A stretch of DNA of 64,000 nt from Chrysopilus asiliformis (GCA_964034945.1 OZ035963.1:44477090-44541089), one strand, 5' to 3'; positions 1 to 11,189 are shown, counted from the first letter of the stretch. A program made the numbers and translations. The notes: a model not told the origin generated them from the letters alone.

Positions 1-54
1 TTCGATTCAACAGTGATTCGGAGCAGACACCAGTAGTTATGCCTTCACACATTT
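1..54 (-). pseudogene. Partial second copy of the 51.7 kb exon, cut by the window edge
   Basis: These 54 bases match 51712-51765 base for base. There they form most of the first visible exon of a spliced gene read on the minus strand, including its ATG (here the complement of 50-52). The match stops abruptly after base 54, where the sequence becomes a poly-A/T-like stretch. The rest of the copy, including the splice donor, would lie before the window start. It may be a fragment of the same transposable element family or a partial duplication. Identity is seen directly; function is inferred only from the other copy. Confidence 0.7.
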
Positions 55-210
55 AAAAAAAATAAAATCTTCATTTTTCATGGTTTACGATAGTAATATT
101 AGGTTTTTACCAATTTTCCCAGTAGCGTTTTTTACTTTTTACAGTATTTAGAAATTATAAATATTTTCTTACGTATTACAGTAGAACACGCTTAAATTTC
201 GCAGAATTTT

Positions 211-270
211 ATGTGCATTTATCCGTGTTTTGCATTTATACGTAGTACGGAAGCACGGATAAATGCACAT
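211..270. repeat. Short perfect inverted repeat (hairpin)
   Basis: A 17-base arm at 211-227 (ATGTGCATTTATCCGTG) is repeated perfectly inverted at 254-270, with a 26-base loop. Related TTTAAGCGTGT-like sequence occurs near 450-462 and resembles, inverted, the CACGCTTAAAT at 187-197. The hairpin may therefore be the core of a degraded MITE that spans about 180-470. No coding function is implied. Confidence 0.6.
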
Positions 271-2199
271 TAATGTGCAACTATGCGAGTAAAAGATAAA
301 CATGCAACTTTAATATTCCTGTAATAAACATTTAAATACAACAAGGCTACACAAAAACAAAGAACCTAATTAAGAATTTATTTTATCAAATAAAAATAAC
401 AATAATCACTTTTTTTTGTGTAATTACATTTCATTTTTGCACATGTGCATTTAAGCGTGTAAAATTTCGATTAAATTAAGATATGATCCAGTTCCATTTG
501 CCGTTGAGGAATTACACAGGTGAAAGGGCAATAGTAATTCATATTTTATTAGCTACGTTTTATCCAAACGTAGAGAATACAGAAATCATACGAAATCACC
601 TTGCAGACGACTTAAAGCAATCGTTTGCATTCATTCAAATAGCGAAAGTTTAATATTTTTTTCGTCAGAAATTCTTATATAGGAATAAAATATGGGAAAA
701 GTCTAAATACTTTTAAATTATTTTTATTATTTCTTATGCTTTAAATTATTTTTATTATTACACTATACGAGAACCTAACTATTCAATTCGTAAAATATTT
801 GTTTTTTTTTAAATTTTCTTTGTCATAATTTTTTTAAATTTTTCTGACTGTTAAGAACACAAATATTTTCCGATTGTTCTAAAGTGACTGGATCTCAATC
901 GTACACTTATTTATTGTATTTCGAATTCGAATACTCATAAATATTAATAAAAAAAAGATGCCTAATTTTAATTTTCTCTAACAAAAGAAAATCAAATTAC
1001 AAAAATTAAATGCAAAGGCGTTTATTGACGATATTTTGTCACCCAAACAAATAACAATGTTTGATAATTGCCGGATCTGGAGGTTGACACCGAAAAAAAC
1101 TAAAACAAATATTTGGCGAGACAAAACCAGACGGAAATCTTGTTCTTTTGCCGATTAAAATAACATTTTTTTTACTGAAAAACAAAATTTTCTAATGGCG
1201 TAATTAATTTCCTCTTTCAAGTTGCTATCAAGATTGATTGGAGCTTTTAAGGTTTTTTCATCTTCTTTTGAAATTAACAAATTTTACTTAATTCTTTTAC
1301 TGGTGTCGCTTTTTTATTTTTATTTACAACTTTTTTACATGCTGTGAAATTTGAAAATGGCACTAGCCAAGGTTGAATTGGATTATCTTTAAATCAAAAA
1401 AATGCGACATACATTTTTTTAAGACACTAAAATAAGAAATGAAAATCATAAGAAAAACTTTGCTTTATTTTTAACCTTGAAGGTTATATTCGTAGAAATG
1501 TTCCAAAAATGGGAGTGATCATTTCATTTAGTTTAGTAAACTGATATTAATGAATGATATTGATTAAATGTTATATTTTAAGAAGCTTTATGGCTTGAGG
1601 TTAGGTTTTATTTCCGTTCTTTGAACGGGAAATTTAAAAAAACAACTTTGATATGCAATTCAATATCCCCGAACAACAGTAGAATTTCGATAGTAAAGGC
1701 AAATTTTATTAACATCTGTAAGATGGAAAATTTGTACTCAATGGTTTTCCCAGAACATGCTTTTATAAAATTTTTAAAAACAGGTAAAAAATTAAAAATT
1801 TTGCAAATTTTCTTTGTCTTAGGTTTCAATTAAATATAAATTACGTCTATTTTCACGTTCTTTCAAAAAATGTTTCATGGAGACAGCATTTTCTATAAGA
1901 TTTCTAATTTCTTGGACAAAAATATTCTAAAAGTACCAGTTGTGATCAACACAAAACTTGTATTTAGTACAAAAAATATGTAAAAAATAATATTTTCCCA
2001 AATATTTCGAGAACCGTTCAAGATAGGTAAAAACCATGAAAGGGAAAAAATGTGGGAAATTTTATTATCTTTGAATTTGGTTATATGCATTATCTCTAAA
2101 AGCGGAAAAATTTCGAAAATGTTTCAAAAAACTGCATTATTTCAAAAAAGTTGTATGGGAAGTACCCGTTATAGCTAACATTACTTGTACAAAAGTTGA

Positions 2200-2400
2200 T
2201 AGAAAACTACGATTTCCATTACACTCATTTACAATAAAAATTCAAGACGCTAGCTCAAGGCGTTTTCCAGTTATTTAAGATATGTAATAAGGACAGACCG
2301 ACAGACAAACAGATCAACAGACAGATACACGGACATCCAATTTCCCCTGAAAACTCACAATTTTGCCTGAAGCGAATCGTACTGATCAAAAAGTTTCTAT
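2200..2400 (+). repeat. Old GACA/GACG-bearing dispersed repeat
   Basis: A degenerate run of GACAGACC/GACAGACA-type tetranucleotides at about 2293-2335 follows a CTAGCTCAAG-like phrase. This is the same order as in the family A and B elements elsewhere in the window, where CTAGCTCAATCC precedes a GACR array. No subterminal repeats could be recognised, so this is probably a diverged relic or a third family. Confidence 0.4.
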
Positions 2401-4112
2401 CTACCCACTTTGAAGAACCTAATTTTCAACCATAAAAAAAGTTCTGCAACATTCGTAGAAAAACTTTTCTTTTTCAGACATCACTTCTATATACATAAAG
2501 ATCGAATTTCTCAGCGAAATCAATTCAATGGATACAAACGAGATAAAAAAATCGTTGGGAAGTATCAAGGAGGATTTACAGTTTTCTGGAACATGCTCTG
2601 AATGAATACAATAACACTTGTTAATATCGACAATATTCCCTAAAAATTATATTTCAAAAAATTGACAATGAGATTTTGTCTGACTTTGTCCCTCCGATAG
2701 AGTAATTTTAATTTGAAAAAACTTTTCAATGTAACCAATGTCGAAAAAAATGGTGAACACCATCGACCCAAAACCGTTCTTAGCAAGACCACTTGTTTGA
2801 GTTATAAATTGCATTATCTTTCAACAAGTAAAAATTCAAACCCTAAATACTGACAGGGGCAATTTCTCATTATTGTTTCAACTTCAATTAAATAAAAATG
2901 TTAATGATTGCGTGGTAACTAGCCAGAATTTAATTCAAATATTGCACGCAACTTTACACTATCAAACGATACGCAGCGAAAAAAGAATGTCTCGTCCTTG
3001 TGGGCGACATCTCAATTAGTTTTATTCTAAACTCGTCTAACCATGTAGTCGCTAGACATGTTAGTCCGTTCTACATTTTGAAACCACATTAAAATGTTTT
3101 TCTACTAATTCCTTCACCTGTCCTTCCGTTACTTGAACCTTTATTTTGGTCCCATTTATGGCTGTATAATCCCCACGTACACATAACTATCCTTTTTCTT
3201 TATTACATAACTACAATACTTCGCTTTAGTTTTTTGAAACATTTTCCTGTTTTACTCCTTTGCCGAAATTGTTCATCAAAATTCCAACTGTTAGTGGACA
3301 CGCATAAATTCCATTTAATTTGCTATTATAAATTGTTTGAACTCGTTTCCATTCCACGATAACGATAAAATCCCAAGCGAAATTTAATTAAACCCAAAAG
3401 ACAATCTGTCAGTGAGAAATTACATTGAAAGGCAGGTGTCACAAGTCCAAAATGGATAACGACCAACATAAAGAGTTAAGATGAATAGAGAAAATTATCT
3501 AAATGAAAAATTCATTTCACTTTCAAGTCAATATAATGAAACCGTACAAAAAATTCAGAAGCAACACCTAAAAGAATGGAATTGAAAGTATATTAAGTAG
3601 AAAGAGTCAAGGAGTTTTTAGTTGGCGCCGCCGTTTAAATCAAAACTTTGGACATTTTTAAAAATAGTTCTAAAAGGTGTGGTTTATTCCACGACATTCA
3701 AATCACATTTCACAACAGTTTACACTACGACACAAAATCACGGAGTTTATTGCTGAAAGACGCTCGAACTCGATTACTTTCTTATAAATTTCAGGGATGG
3801 CAAACGAAAAAAAAATCGTGACGTATACATTTCGTTATGTAACGAATTATCCATCCTAACTCTCCCACTTTTCCAGGTTCAGGTTCATGCATAGACATGT
3901 TCGTGGTCTCAGCCTCGTTAACAAGTCCTCTCGCTGGCAGCTATAGGCGTAGTTTAGAGATTTATAGTTAGGAAACGCGTAAGAATTTTTTTCCTGAAGA
4001 AGAGTACATTATCGTCTGTTTAATTTGCTTTGTAAAGACACTAATTGCTTTTGTGTGAGAAATGCAAAACTCTCGGGATATTTCGTATTGTCGGCAGAAC
4101 ATTCCGTAAAAT

Positions 4113-4474
4113 CATAGTTTAACTAGTTAGGAAACGTAGGGCTTTTTACGTGTACCTACGTTGGAGTAAAGATAACCGATATACTCTGGACGCGGTTTTT
4201 CTTTCTTTCCTATGCGTAAATTACCAACAAAACACAACACATGTAAAACCTAGCCATGTTTTCATACACCACCAACACATGCAATTTTCCGACAGCGGGA
4301 GATTGCATGTGTTGGTGGTGTATGAAAATATGGCTAGGTTTTACATGTGTTGTGTTTTGTTGGTAATTTACGCATAGGAAAGAAAGAAAAACCGCGTCCA
4401 GAGTATATCGGTTATCTTTACTCCAACGTAGGTACACGTAAAAAGCCCTACGTTTCCTAACTAGTATAAACTAT
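4113..4474. repeat. Near-perfect 360-bp palindrome (foldback/MITE)
   Basis: Two arms of about 170 bases are almost exact reverse complements around a centre near 4293, with a spacer of roughly 18 bases. Matching open frames on both strands (4150-4377 plus, 4210-4437 minus) are mirror images caused by the palindrome and are not separate genes. The outermost arm begins TAGGAAACGTAGGGC. It is flanked by AACTAGTT on the left and AACTAGTA on the right, a possible 6-8 bp target duplication that is itself palindromic, so its length cannot be fixed. It is most likely a non-autonomous DNA transposon of recent origin, since the arms have hardly diverged. Confidence 0.8.
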
Positions 4475-4924
4475 GGTAAAATGTTCCTTGCCGTGCATTT
4501 TTTCTGTTTAAGCAACGTAACAAGTCAAATAAAAGTGTTTTTTTTTGCTAAAAAATCCTATCGCCATTGGCAGTTGAAGAAATGGTGAAAGGCCGCTGGC
4601 GGCCCTTGTGTATGTGTTGGTCCAATATTTTGGTTTGTTCTGTCCGAGTATTACAAAATGATTTTTTTCAACAAGTCCATTTGAGCTAAATGATAAAAAG
4701 AGAGAAATGATGCTGTCGACTACGGAATGATGCTGTCGACTACTTCTTTCTACAGGCGGCAAACGGAAAACAAAATCTAGAGGAGTCTGAAATCGACTAC
4801 TTTATTGATTAATTCAATAAAATTCTGTACGATAGCATCGTCAGATTCTCCGAAACCCCTAAACAATTTAGTTTCCTTAAAAAGAGTCCGCAAGTGCTGC
4901 GTGATCAGATAAAAGTAAAAAAAA
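4475..4924. other. Unassigned stretch before the broken LINE
   Basis: No gene seen. It includes a tandem duplication of about 20 bases ending GATGCTGTCGACTAC (4707-4742). From about 4850 the sequence may already belong to the LINE that becomes recognisable at 4925. Confidence 0.4.
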
Positions 4925-5479
4925 AATTGGAAGAAACAGTTGAAAAGAAGACTTGATAGAAAGGGACATCTTGCTAACGCGGAGGATAGAGACTTCTATA
5001 ATAAGATCCAATTTTTGAGTGTTAAAATCGATACTGAAATTAATACGTTTGTAAATAACGAACTTCAGAAGAAACTCACAAACCTCAAGCCAGGAACTGA
5101 CGCCTTTAGGAATGTATACAGAATAATAGGGAAAAGTAAACCTAACAAAATTGAGAAACTCTACTACCAAGGTGCGTATGTTGGGGATACGGACGTTATC
5201 GTGGAAAGTTTTAGAGAATATTACTCGGAAATCTATCAGAGGGCTCCTCCGGCCACGTAAAATTTCAACATGGTTTCGGGATCTATCTCAGGGTTTTCTA
5301 ACCAAAGCGTCGGAACGGTCATCAAATTTGGTGAGAACCAAAGTTGTGACGACTTGCGAGTGGGTTTTCCTTTTGTTACCCAGAAATCAATGAGGCAATT
5401 CCTAAGGCTTCTGAAGGGTAAAAAGTCATTCGGCCCGGATTACATTTCCAACTTCATATTAAAAAGGCTACCTAATGAC
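4925..5479 (+). pseudogene. Jockey-like LINE, 5' part of ORF2 (broken)
   Basis: This is the region just upstream of and entering the reverse transcriptase domain of a non-LTR retrotransposon. The frame from 4940 is rich in charged residues (NKIQFLSVKIDTEIN) and continues past an in-frame TAA at 5258-5260 into a segment with KGKKSFGPDYISNFILKRL. That matches the conserved K..GPD.I....L.. entry motif of LINE reverse transcriptases. The frame is then cut at 5479 by a hAT-like insertion and resumes at 6948. No endonuclease domain is visible upstream, so the copy is 5'-truncated or too diverged to see. It cannot make functional protein. Confidence 0.8.
5472..5479. repeat. 8-bp target site duplication (CTAATGAC), left
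   Basis: CTAATGAC here and at 6940-6947 flank the inserted element. The interrupted LINE reads through sensibly once the insert and one repeat are removed, which supports the boundary. Confidence 0.9.
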
Positions 5480-6939
5480 CAGTGTTGGGGTTATCTAGAT
5501 AATAATTATCTAGATAATCATGTAGATAAAAAAAAATGTTATCTTTATCTTATCTAGATAACACCCCAAAAAAGTTAGCTTTATCTTATCTAGATAAAGG
5601 AAAATCCCATTTATCTAGAGATAATCGTTACCACCGAAAATCAAAAAAATAAATCTGAAAAAATGCTGAAACGAAATTGTTTTCTGCATACTTTTGAAAA
5701 CCTAAAAACTTTTTTTAGGAACAGTTTTATACTTGGCAACAATTTTTGTTTACGGACAAGGAAGCGAAGTGTCACTCTTTCCCCCGCCTCTCTTCTCTTG
5801 TCCATAAAAAAAAAGTTCTGCCAGTAACTGTTGCCAAGTGTAAACCGGGCTATGAACGAAATAAAAAATCATAACGTTATAAATTTCCTTACGTAGCAAA
5901 ATTAAACTTATATTTCGTGACGTTATTTCGTTTTGTATCGATAAAAAACTTAATTTCGTTACGTTATAATGTTATTATTCCGTTACACATTGTATTGAAA
6001 CTGAAAACAAAAAAACGCACTGTAATAATAGTTTATCACAAAGTAATTCTGTTCAGTTTCCATAAAAATAAATTGTATAACAAATAATAAAACTCAGCAA
6101 AAAGAAAATACAAATAAAAACGGAAAAAAATGTGATTATTAAGTTAAAAAATCGATAAAAAATACAAAAGACAAAAAATCACACAAAAGTTTTGTTCATT
6201 AAAAAAACTGTCTCCACAAAAGCGTGATTTTGATATCAAAGATATAGAATTTTTTTATAGAATTTCGCTCTACTTCTGGAGTTACTAAAAAGAAAATCTT
6301 TTCGCTACCAAAAAACTTGCTTAGAAGATTTCCATAGAAGATTTTCCATCTCCAGAAATAGAGTGAATCTGGCCAAAACAAAATCCGATTTAGAATCAAA
6401 ATACGATTAAAAACACTACTCCAATATTTTTGATTATATTTTATGTCTGTGGGGTTATACTTGATGAACTTTTGTGGGAAATTTCACAAAAAATAATACT
6501 GAACAAAACAAGGAAATACTAATAAACAACGAAAAAACGTAATATTTTCTTCGTTTTTCGTTATGGTAACGGAATTGAATTTCTATAACGTTCATTATAA
6601 CGTAATTTTGAAGAAAAAGCCCGAAAATCATTTCGTTATTTCGTTACGTTACGATAACGTTTCTTATCCGTTTTCTTTTATTATTATTTCGTATATTTAA
6701 ATTGGAAATCAAGAAAAGCAAAACATTTTGTGCTATTTTTTTTAGTACGTAATTTTGAATTTTGTGCAATGTTAAAATAAATATTTATCTAAAAATTATC
6801 TATATAATTTGGCTTTTTATCTTATCTTATCTATTATCTTTCATATTTTCATTATCTATTATCTTATCTAGATAAACATTACGAGCATTTATCTTTATCT
6901 TTATCTAGATAAAAAAATAATTATCTGGCCCCAACACTG
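5480..6939. mobile_element. Non-autonomous hAT-like element inside the LINE
   Basis: The element begins CAGTGTTGGGG and ends CCCCAACACTG, an 11-bp perfect terminal inverted repeat, and is flanked by the exact 8-bp duplication CTAATGAC. Both features are typical of the hAT superfamily. Just inside each end are multiple copies of the palindrome TTATCTAGATAA (left about 5490-5620, right about 6790-6915), plausible transposase-binding repeats. The interior (about 5860-6680) has reiterated CGTTACG/ATAACG motifs and matches a separate repeat near 12838-13105. No transposase frame is present, so the element must have been moved in trans. Confidence 0.9.
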
Positions 6940-6947
6940 CTAATGAC

Positions 6948-8346
6948 ACAGTAAGATTCTTGGTGGTAATTTTTAACAACTGTCTGAACCAAGGATACTT
7001 TCCTACGGCATGGAAAACAGCTAGACTGATCCCGATCAAGAAAAAGAAAAATTCAACCAGAATGGAGGACTGCTTTCTAACGTGGTTAAATAGTTTGAGA
7101 AAGTTTTAGATGAGCAAATGTTGAACTTCAACGAAGAAAACAATGTTATTCCAGAGGAACAATTTGGCTTCAAGAGAGGACACTCCACGAAACACGCACT
7201 TATCAAGCTACTAAAGGATGTAGTAATGGGCCTACGAGAAAAAAACACGACCGCTGCGTGTTTCCTTGACGTTGCAAAAGCATTCGATTCCGTATGGTGG
7301 GAAGGTCTCATACATAAATTAATTGTCTTAAGGTTCCCGATACATTTGATCAGAATCCTTTGAAGTTTCTTTAATAATCGGCATCTATCCACATGTATTG
7401 ACGACAGATCCTCAGATTTAGTTCCCATATTCAGAGGAGTCCCCCAAGGCTCGATTCTGGGGCCCATTTTATATACAATTTTCATGTATGACTTTCCACA
7501 CTCCATGATCTTTGACCCCAACGAAACCCTGAGATCTGAGGCATGTCTTTATGCGGACGACACCATAGCTAAGGCTACACATAAGGACCCAATTATCGCA
7601 ACAGAAATGGTAAAACTTCATTTAGAGGAAGTCTCCCAGTATTATGCCTCTTGGGGAATACTTATCAACAGTAGCAAATCGGAACTGATCCTCTTTAGAA
7701 ACGCCTCAGGAAAAGGACCTCCTGGTATAGCTAAGGTCTGCTCCAGACTGTCCATAAACCTGGACGGCCAGATTATTCAGTGCAAAGAAAACCACTGGCA
7801 TCCACTTCAACAATCTAGCCAAATTCAATCCCCACGTAAAACATTCGCTGAATAAAGCAAATAAAGGATATGCATCGCTCGTCCCTCTATTGCATTATAA
7901 AAGTAAATTATTTCCGAAAACGAAATTACTTCTATACAAACAAGTAATAAAACCGATTCTCACATACGGGTTTCCTTGTTGGTCCTGTATTTTTACCACC
8001 TGGGCAAAAAAATAGAGCTTTTCGAACATAAAATGTTGCGCAACTGCACCTCAATGAAATTTAAATCGCTAAACAAGTAGTTTTCCAATAGGGAACTCTA
8101 TGAAAGGGCTAATATGACTCCATTCCTATCTTATTGCATCTCGCTATGGGAAAAACGTTTTGGAAGATTACAGTTTCATGATAACAGCTTAATTAGAGAA
8201 CTACCTGAGACATATCGAGCTTCGACCCCCCAGTATTATCTTTCACCTTTCGACATACTCGACGAGGATATTCGAACAAACAACATGGACACCATTGGTG
8301 GTATAAATTTTTACCTCGGAAGAGATGTAATACATCATAGAGGCTA
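6948..8346 (+). pseudogene. Jockey-like LINE, reverse transcriptase part (broken)
   Basis: This continues the LINE after the hAT-like insert. Recognisable reverse transcriptase blocks are, in order: TAWKTARLIPIKK (about 7005-7045); EEQFGFKRGHSTKHAL (about 7156-7205); the first catalytic aspartate block FLDVAKAFDSVWW (about 7262-7300); GVPQGSILGPILY (about 7436-7475); and the catalytic YADD at 7550-7561. The style (AKAFDSVW, GVPQGSILGP) fits the jockey clade. It is dead: there is a TAG near 7091, a TGA at 7361-7363, a frame change and a probable deletion after the first block. A C-terminal remnant extends to about 8346, and 8347-8580 is probably its 3' untranslated region. Confidence 0.85.
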
Positions 8347-8600
8347 AAGCTACGGGAGCGAGTTGGCCTTCACTTAAAGGGTTCTTCTGGTAATTGCCAT
8401 TTACAACTATTTTGCATTTTTCTTTTCTTTCTTGTTATTTATTTATTTGTTGTTCTTTCGTTTTGTTATTTTATGTAAGCATAGTAATACAACACCAGAA
8501 TTGGCTGTAATCCAACACATTGCAGTTGGCTTTACTAATAGATAACTTACTGTTAACGCATACAATGTCAAATGAATACTAATCTAGTAGAGAAAGATCC
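8347..8600 (+). other. Probable 3' UTR of the broken LINE, then unassigned
   Basis: No open frame. It follows directly on the LINE C-terminal remnant and has T-rich stretches. A clear poly-A or microsatellite tail marking the LINE end was not found. Confidence 0.35.
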
Positions 8601-8609
8601 CAGCCAACA

Positions 8610-8937
8610 TTTTGTTCCGAATTCGTTACGAAGTCGGAAGAAATGTCGGATGTGACTTCCGAAATCGGATCCGATTTCGTAACGAATTCGTACAGAAATT
8701 TGTATGAAATGGTTGACACGACTTCGGAACGAAATTTCGTTTCGAATTCGTACCGACGTTTGGTTTCGAATTCGTACCGAAATGTCTTATATACTTTCCT
8801 TGTATACTTCGAAATGTCGAATCGATTTCGTAACGAAATCGAAACTTTTTCGAATTGATTTCGTAACGAAGTCGATACTTTTTCGAATTGATTTCGTAAC
8901 TATTTCGATACTTTTTCGAATTGATTTCGTAACTAGT
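8610..8937. repeat. TTTCGTAACGAA-type degenerate tandem repeat
   Basis: The stretch is built from diverged copies of phrases such as GAATTCGTACCGA and GATTTCGTAACGAA. The last 95 bases contain three copies of a unit of about 33 bases (TTTTTCGAATTGATTTCGTA...) at roughly 8850-8935. Overlapping open frames on both strands arise from the repeat and are not genes. Similar TTTCGGA/AAGTCG phrases recur at 11.9-12.2 kb. Confidence 0.7.
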
Positions 8938-8968
8938 CCAAAATATGTTCAAAAGCGTTTAAAAATAA

Positions 8969-9060
8969 CCGGTTTACCGGTTTTACCGGCCAATTTTACT
9001 ACCGAAATTACCGGTAAATTTTTTTAAAAAATACCGGTATTTCGGTATTTTTTTGTATTA
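8969..9060. repeat. CCGG-rich repeat block
   Basis: Dense repeats of TTTACCGGTTTTACCGG and related phrases. Comparable blocks occur at 11190-11275 and inside the 43.4 kb element. They look like the subterminal repeats of hAT-like elements. A 34-bp sequence immediately before it (8935-8968) recurs at 10192-10225. Confidence 0.5.
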
Positions 9061-9103
9061 GTTTGGCGGGCTTAGCGGTCCAATTTTAAGAAATAAAAGC
9101 AAA

Positions 9104-9294
9104 AGTTGTGTTTTAATTTTCCAGCCTGACGTTTCGAGCCTTGTTTTGGTTCATCTTCAAAGGCGTTAAACGATCATTTAAATGCAATATGTTATAAATG
9201 TTAATATTTAGCCGTAAAAACTTTGTGGAAATATTACATTAAAAATGAACCAAAACAAGGCTCGAAACGTCAGGCTGAAAATTAAAACACAACT
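9104..9294. repeat. MITE-like inverted repeat with ribozyme-like core
   Basis: Arms of about 50 bases (9104-9154 and 9245-9294), beginning AGTTGTGTTTTAATTTTC, are nearly perfect inverted copies separated by about 90 bases. On the minus strand at 9127-9161 the left arm reads TTGAAGATGAACC, a loop, then GGCTCGAAACGTC. That is the order of a hammerhead ribozyme core (CTGANGA, stem, GAAA), but the first core base is T instead of C. Activity is therefore doubtful. No target duplication was identified. Confidence 0.6.
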
Positions 9295-9418
9295 TCTGGT
9301 AATTTTTTTTTTCTAAATGAAGACCTCGGTGCAAAAAGCGGTCATCCCCACTTTTTCAAATTTTTCAGGAGAGACAAAAAAGATATTAGCGTGAAGTTTT
9401 TGCTCTGGGACAAAGTTA

Positions 9419-10020
9419 AAACATAACAAAAGCTATAATTGCCAATCTGGCAATCATTGGAGACCCGTATGGTGATATTCGTATCAAAATTCGAACAGTT
9501 GTACCAAAATTCCACTTGAAGTCAAACTTTCCAATAAGATTTTTTAAAATTTATTCCAATCGGATTTTGATGTATGGGAGTTTTATGTAGAATCATATCC
9601 TAAATAACTTTTGTTCTTGCACTTTTTTGATAAGATGCACCGTTTTTGAGATATTCACAAAAACCGTTTTCGTTCGTATGGGGGGTACCCCCCCTAATGG
9701 TCCATTTTTGCCCATTAACGAACTTAGCCTCGCATTTTACGAAAAACGGATCTGTGCAAAATTTCAAGTCTCTAGCTCAATCCGTGCGCCCGCAATCCGC
9801 GCCACAGACAGACAGACAGACGGACAGACGGACAGACAGACAGACAGACGGACAGACAGACGGACAGACAGACAGACGAACGGACATGCAGAAATTAATT
9901 ATTTTTATCATTCTAAACACACTGGTGTAATTAATTTTTATGTGTGATGACGGGATCTTGGCGTTACAAACGGTAAGGCAAAGTTAATATACCCTTTGGT
10001 TTCACCATACGGGTATAAAA
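9419..10020 (+). mobile_element. Family A DINE-1/HINE-like element, copy 1 (full length)
   Basis: This is a complete copy of the commonest repeat in the window. It starts AACATAACAAAAGCTATAAT and then has a small hairpin (TTGCCAATCTGGCAA). A 12-bp subterminal repeat, CCCGTATGGTGA, is repeated inverted as TCACCATACGGG just before the 3' end GGGTATAAAA. A GACA/GACG microsatellite lies at about 9808-9880. Subterminal inverted repeats, a GTCY microsatellite and lack of coding capacity are known for Helentron-derived DINE-1/mini-me elements, so I assign it there by structure. The open frames through it are not coding. Copy 1 has the longest GACR array on the plus strand. Confidence 0.8.
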
Positions 10021-10686
10021 ATTACAATTTAAATCAAACATGTATTCTTACATCGTTTTAATTTGAGATAAATCTATATTTTTTTTTTTTTTTCGAAAAA
10101 GTTATAGACATTTTAAATTTTGGAGATAGCTGTTTCTGGCACCCAAGAGGATATTAGCGGTTTTCAAAATGCATTATTGGCTACAAAATACAGTCCAAAA
10201 TATGTTCAAAAGCGTTTAAAAATAAACAAATAAAAAAATATTCAATTTCACAAAACAAAACTCTCAGAAAAAAAAAAGATTTTTTGAAAAAAAAATTCTG
10301 CGTCAAATTATATGAAACAATGCTTTCAGTCATCTCCTTTTCTTTAATAACTTTTTACACAGTCCTCCAACGAGTCCGGAGTTTGCAGCCAAATATGCGC
10401 TGCGCATTCTTTTATTCTTGCGCCAACTGCAATAATTCATTTTCGTCAAAAAGTGGAGGTGACCGCTTTTTGCACCGAAGTCTTCAAATGTTTTAATGAA
10501 ATAACTTATGATAATGGGCTTTTCTGATAATTCAAAAATGTCAAAATCGTAAATTTTTTTGTAAAAACCTTAATTATCGAAAAAGCCCAATATTTACAAG
10601 CTTTCCGAATGTAAGAGCAGACTGAAGTATACTTCTAGTACATGTACATAAGTAAATGATAAAATATGTAATATGCAATATACATA
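10021..10686. other. Unassigned AT-rich stretch
   Basis: No gene seen. It includes the second copy of the 34-bp repeat (10192-10225). A frame at 10284-10496 has no recognisable domain. Confidence 0.4.
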
Positions 10687-10944
10687 TCGTCGGCTAAAAG
10701 TGAAATTGTGCTAAGTCCATTATACCAAATTTGACAGAAGAGCAATAAAAACCCTTGTTAAATCATTTTAATTTTCATTTAAAGAAAACAGAGTCTCATT
10801 TGAAGAAAACTTAGCCCAATTTCTCTCATTTAAGGAAAACTCAGTGTTATTGAGAGAGAATTAAAACGATTTAACAAGGTTTTCATTGCTCTTCTAGAAA
10901 ATTATACCAAATGGACTTAGCACAATTTCACTTTTAGCCGACGA
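10687..10944. mobile_element. TA-flanked MITE (258 bp)
   Basis: It begins TCGTCGGCTAAAAGTGAAAT, and the end is the inverted copy. The inverted similarity extends for about 80 bases inward with small gaps. TA lies on both sides, as expected for Tc1/mariner-type targets. No coding capacity. Confidence 0.75.
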
Positions 10945-11189
10945 TATTACATTAGAGAAAAAAAATCAAAACAAAACAGAAAAGAAAAAACAATCATATT
11001 TGGCATTTGTAGCCGTAATTAACGTATTTTGGTTTTATTATTGAATTGTTATAATTATGTGTTCTTGTTTTCTTGATTTTATGATTTACACTATAAATAT
11101 TATAAAATTATTGTTACTTATTTCTTCGTACGTTTTTTTTCCTCTCACTGTCACTAATATGCTATACATGATTTGTTTTATCTAAATAG

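Larger units (their letters stand above)
55..4112. other. Unassigned AT-rich DNA
   Basis: I see no supportable gene here. Reading frames are short, low-complexity and unsupported by motifs. The stretch contains a small hairpin (211-270) and a degraded GACA-rich segment (about 2200-2400), both listed separately. The remainder looks like old, diverged repeat or intergenic DNA. Confidence 0.5.

Noticed and set aside
4150..4437. Identical 75-residue frames on both strands
   Set aside because: They are mirror images of a palindrome, not two related genes.
9627..9947. Frames of about 100 residues in family A elements (also at 21.8, 24.55, 25.96 and 36.64 kb)
   Set aside because: They recur because the element recurs. 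They end in GACR microsatellite, are open in two phases, and frameshifts vary between copies.
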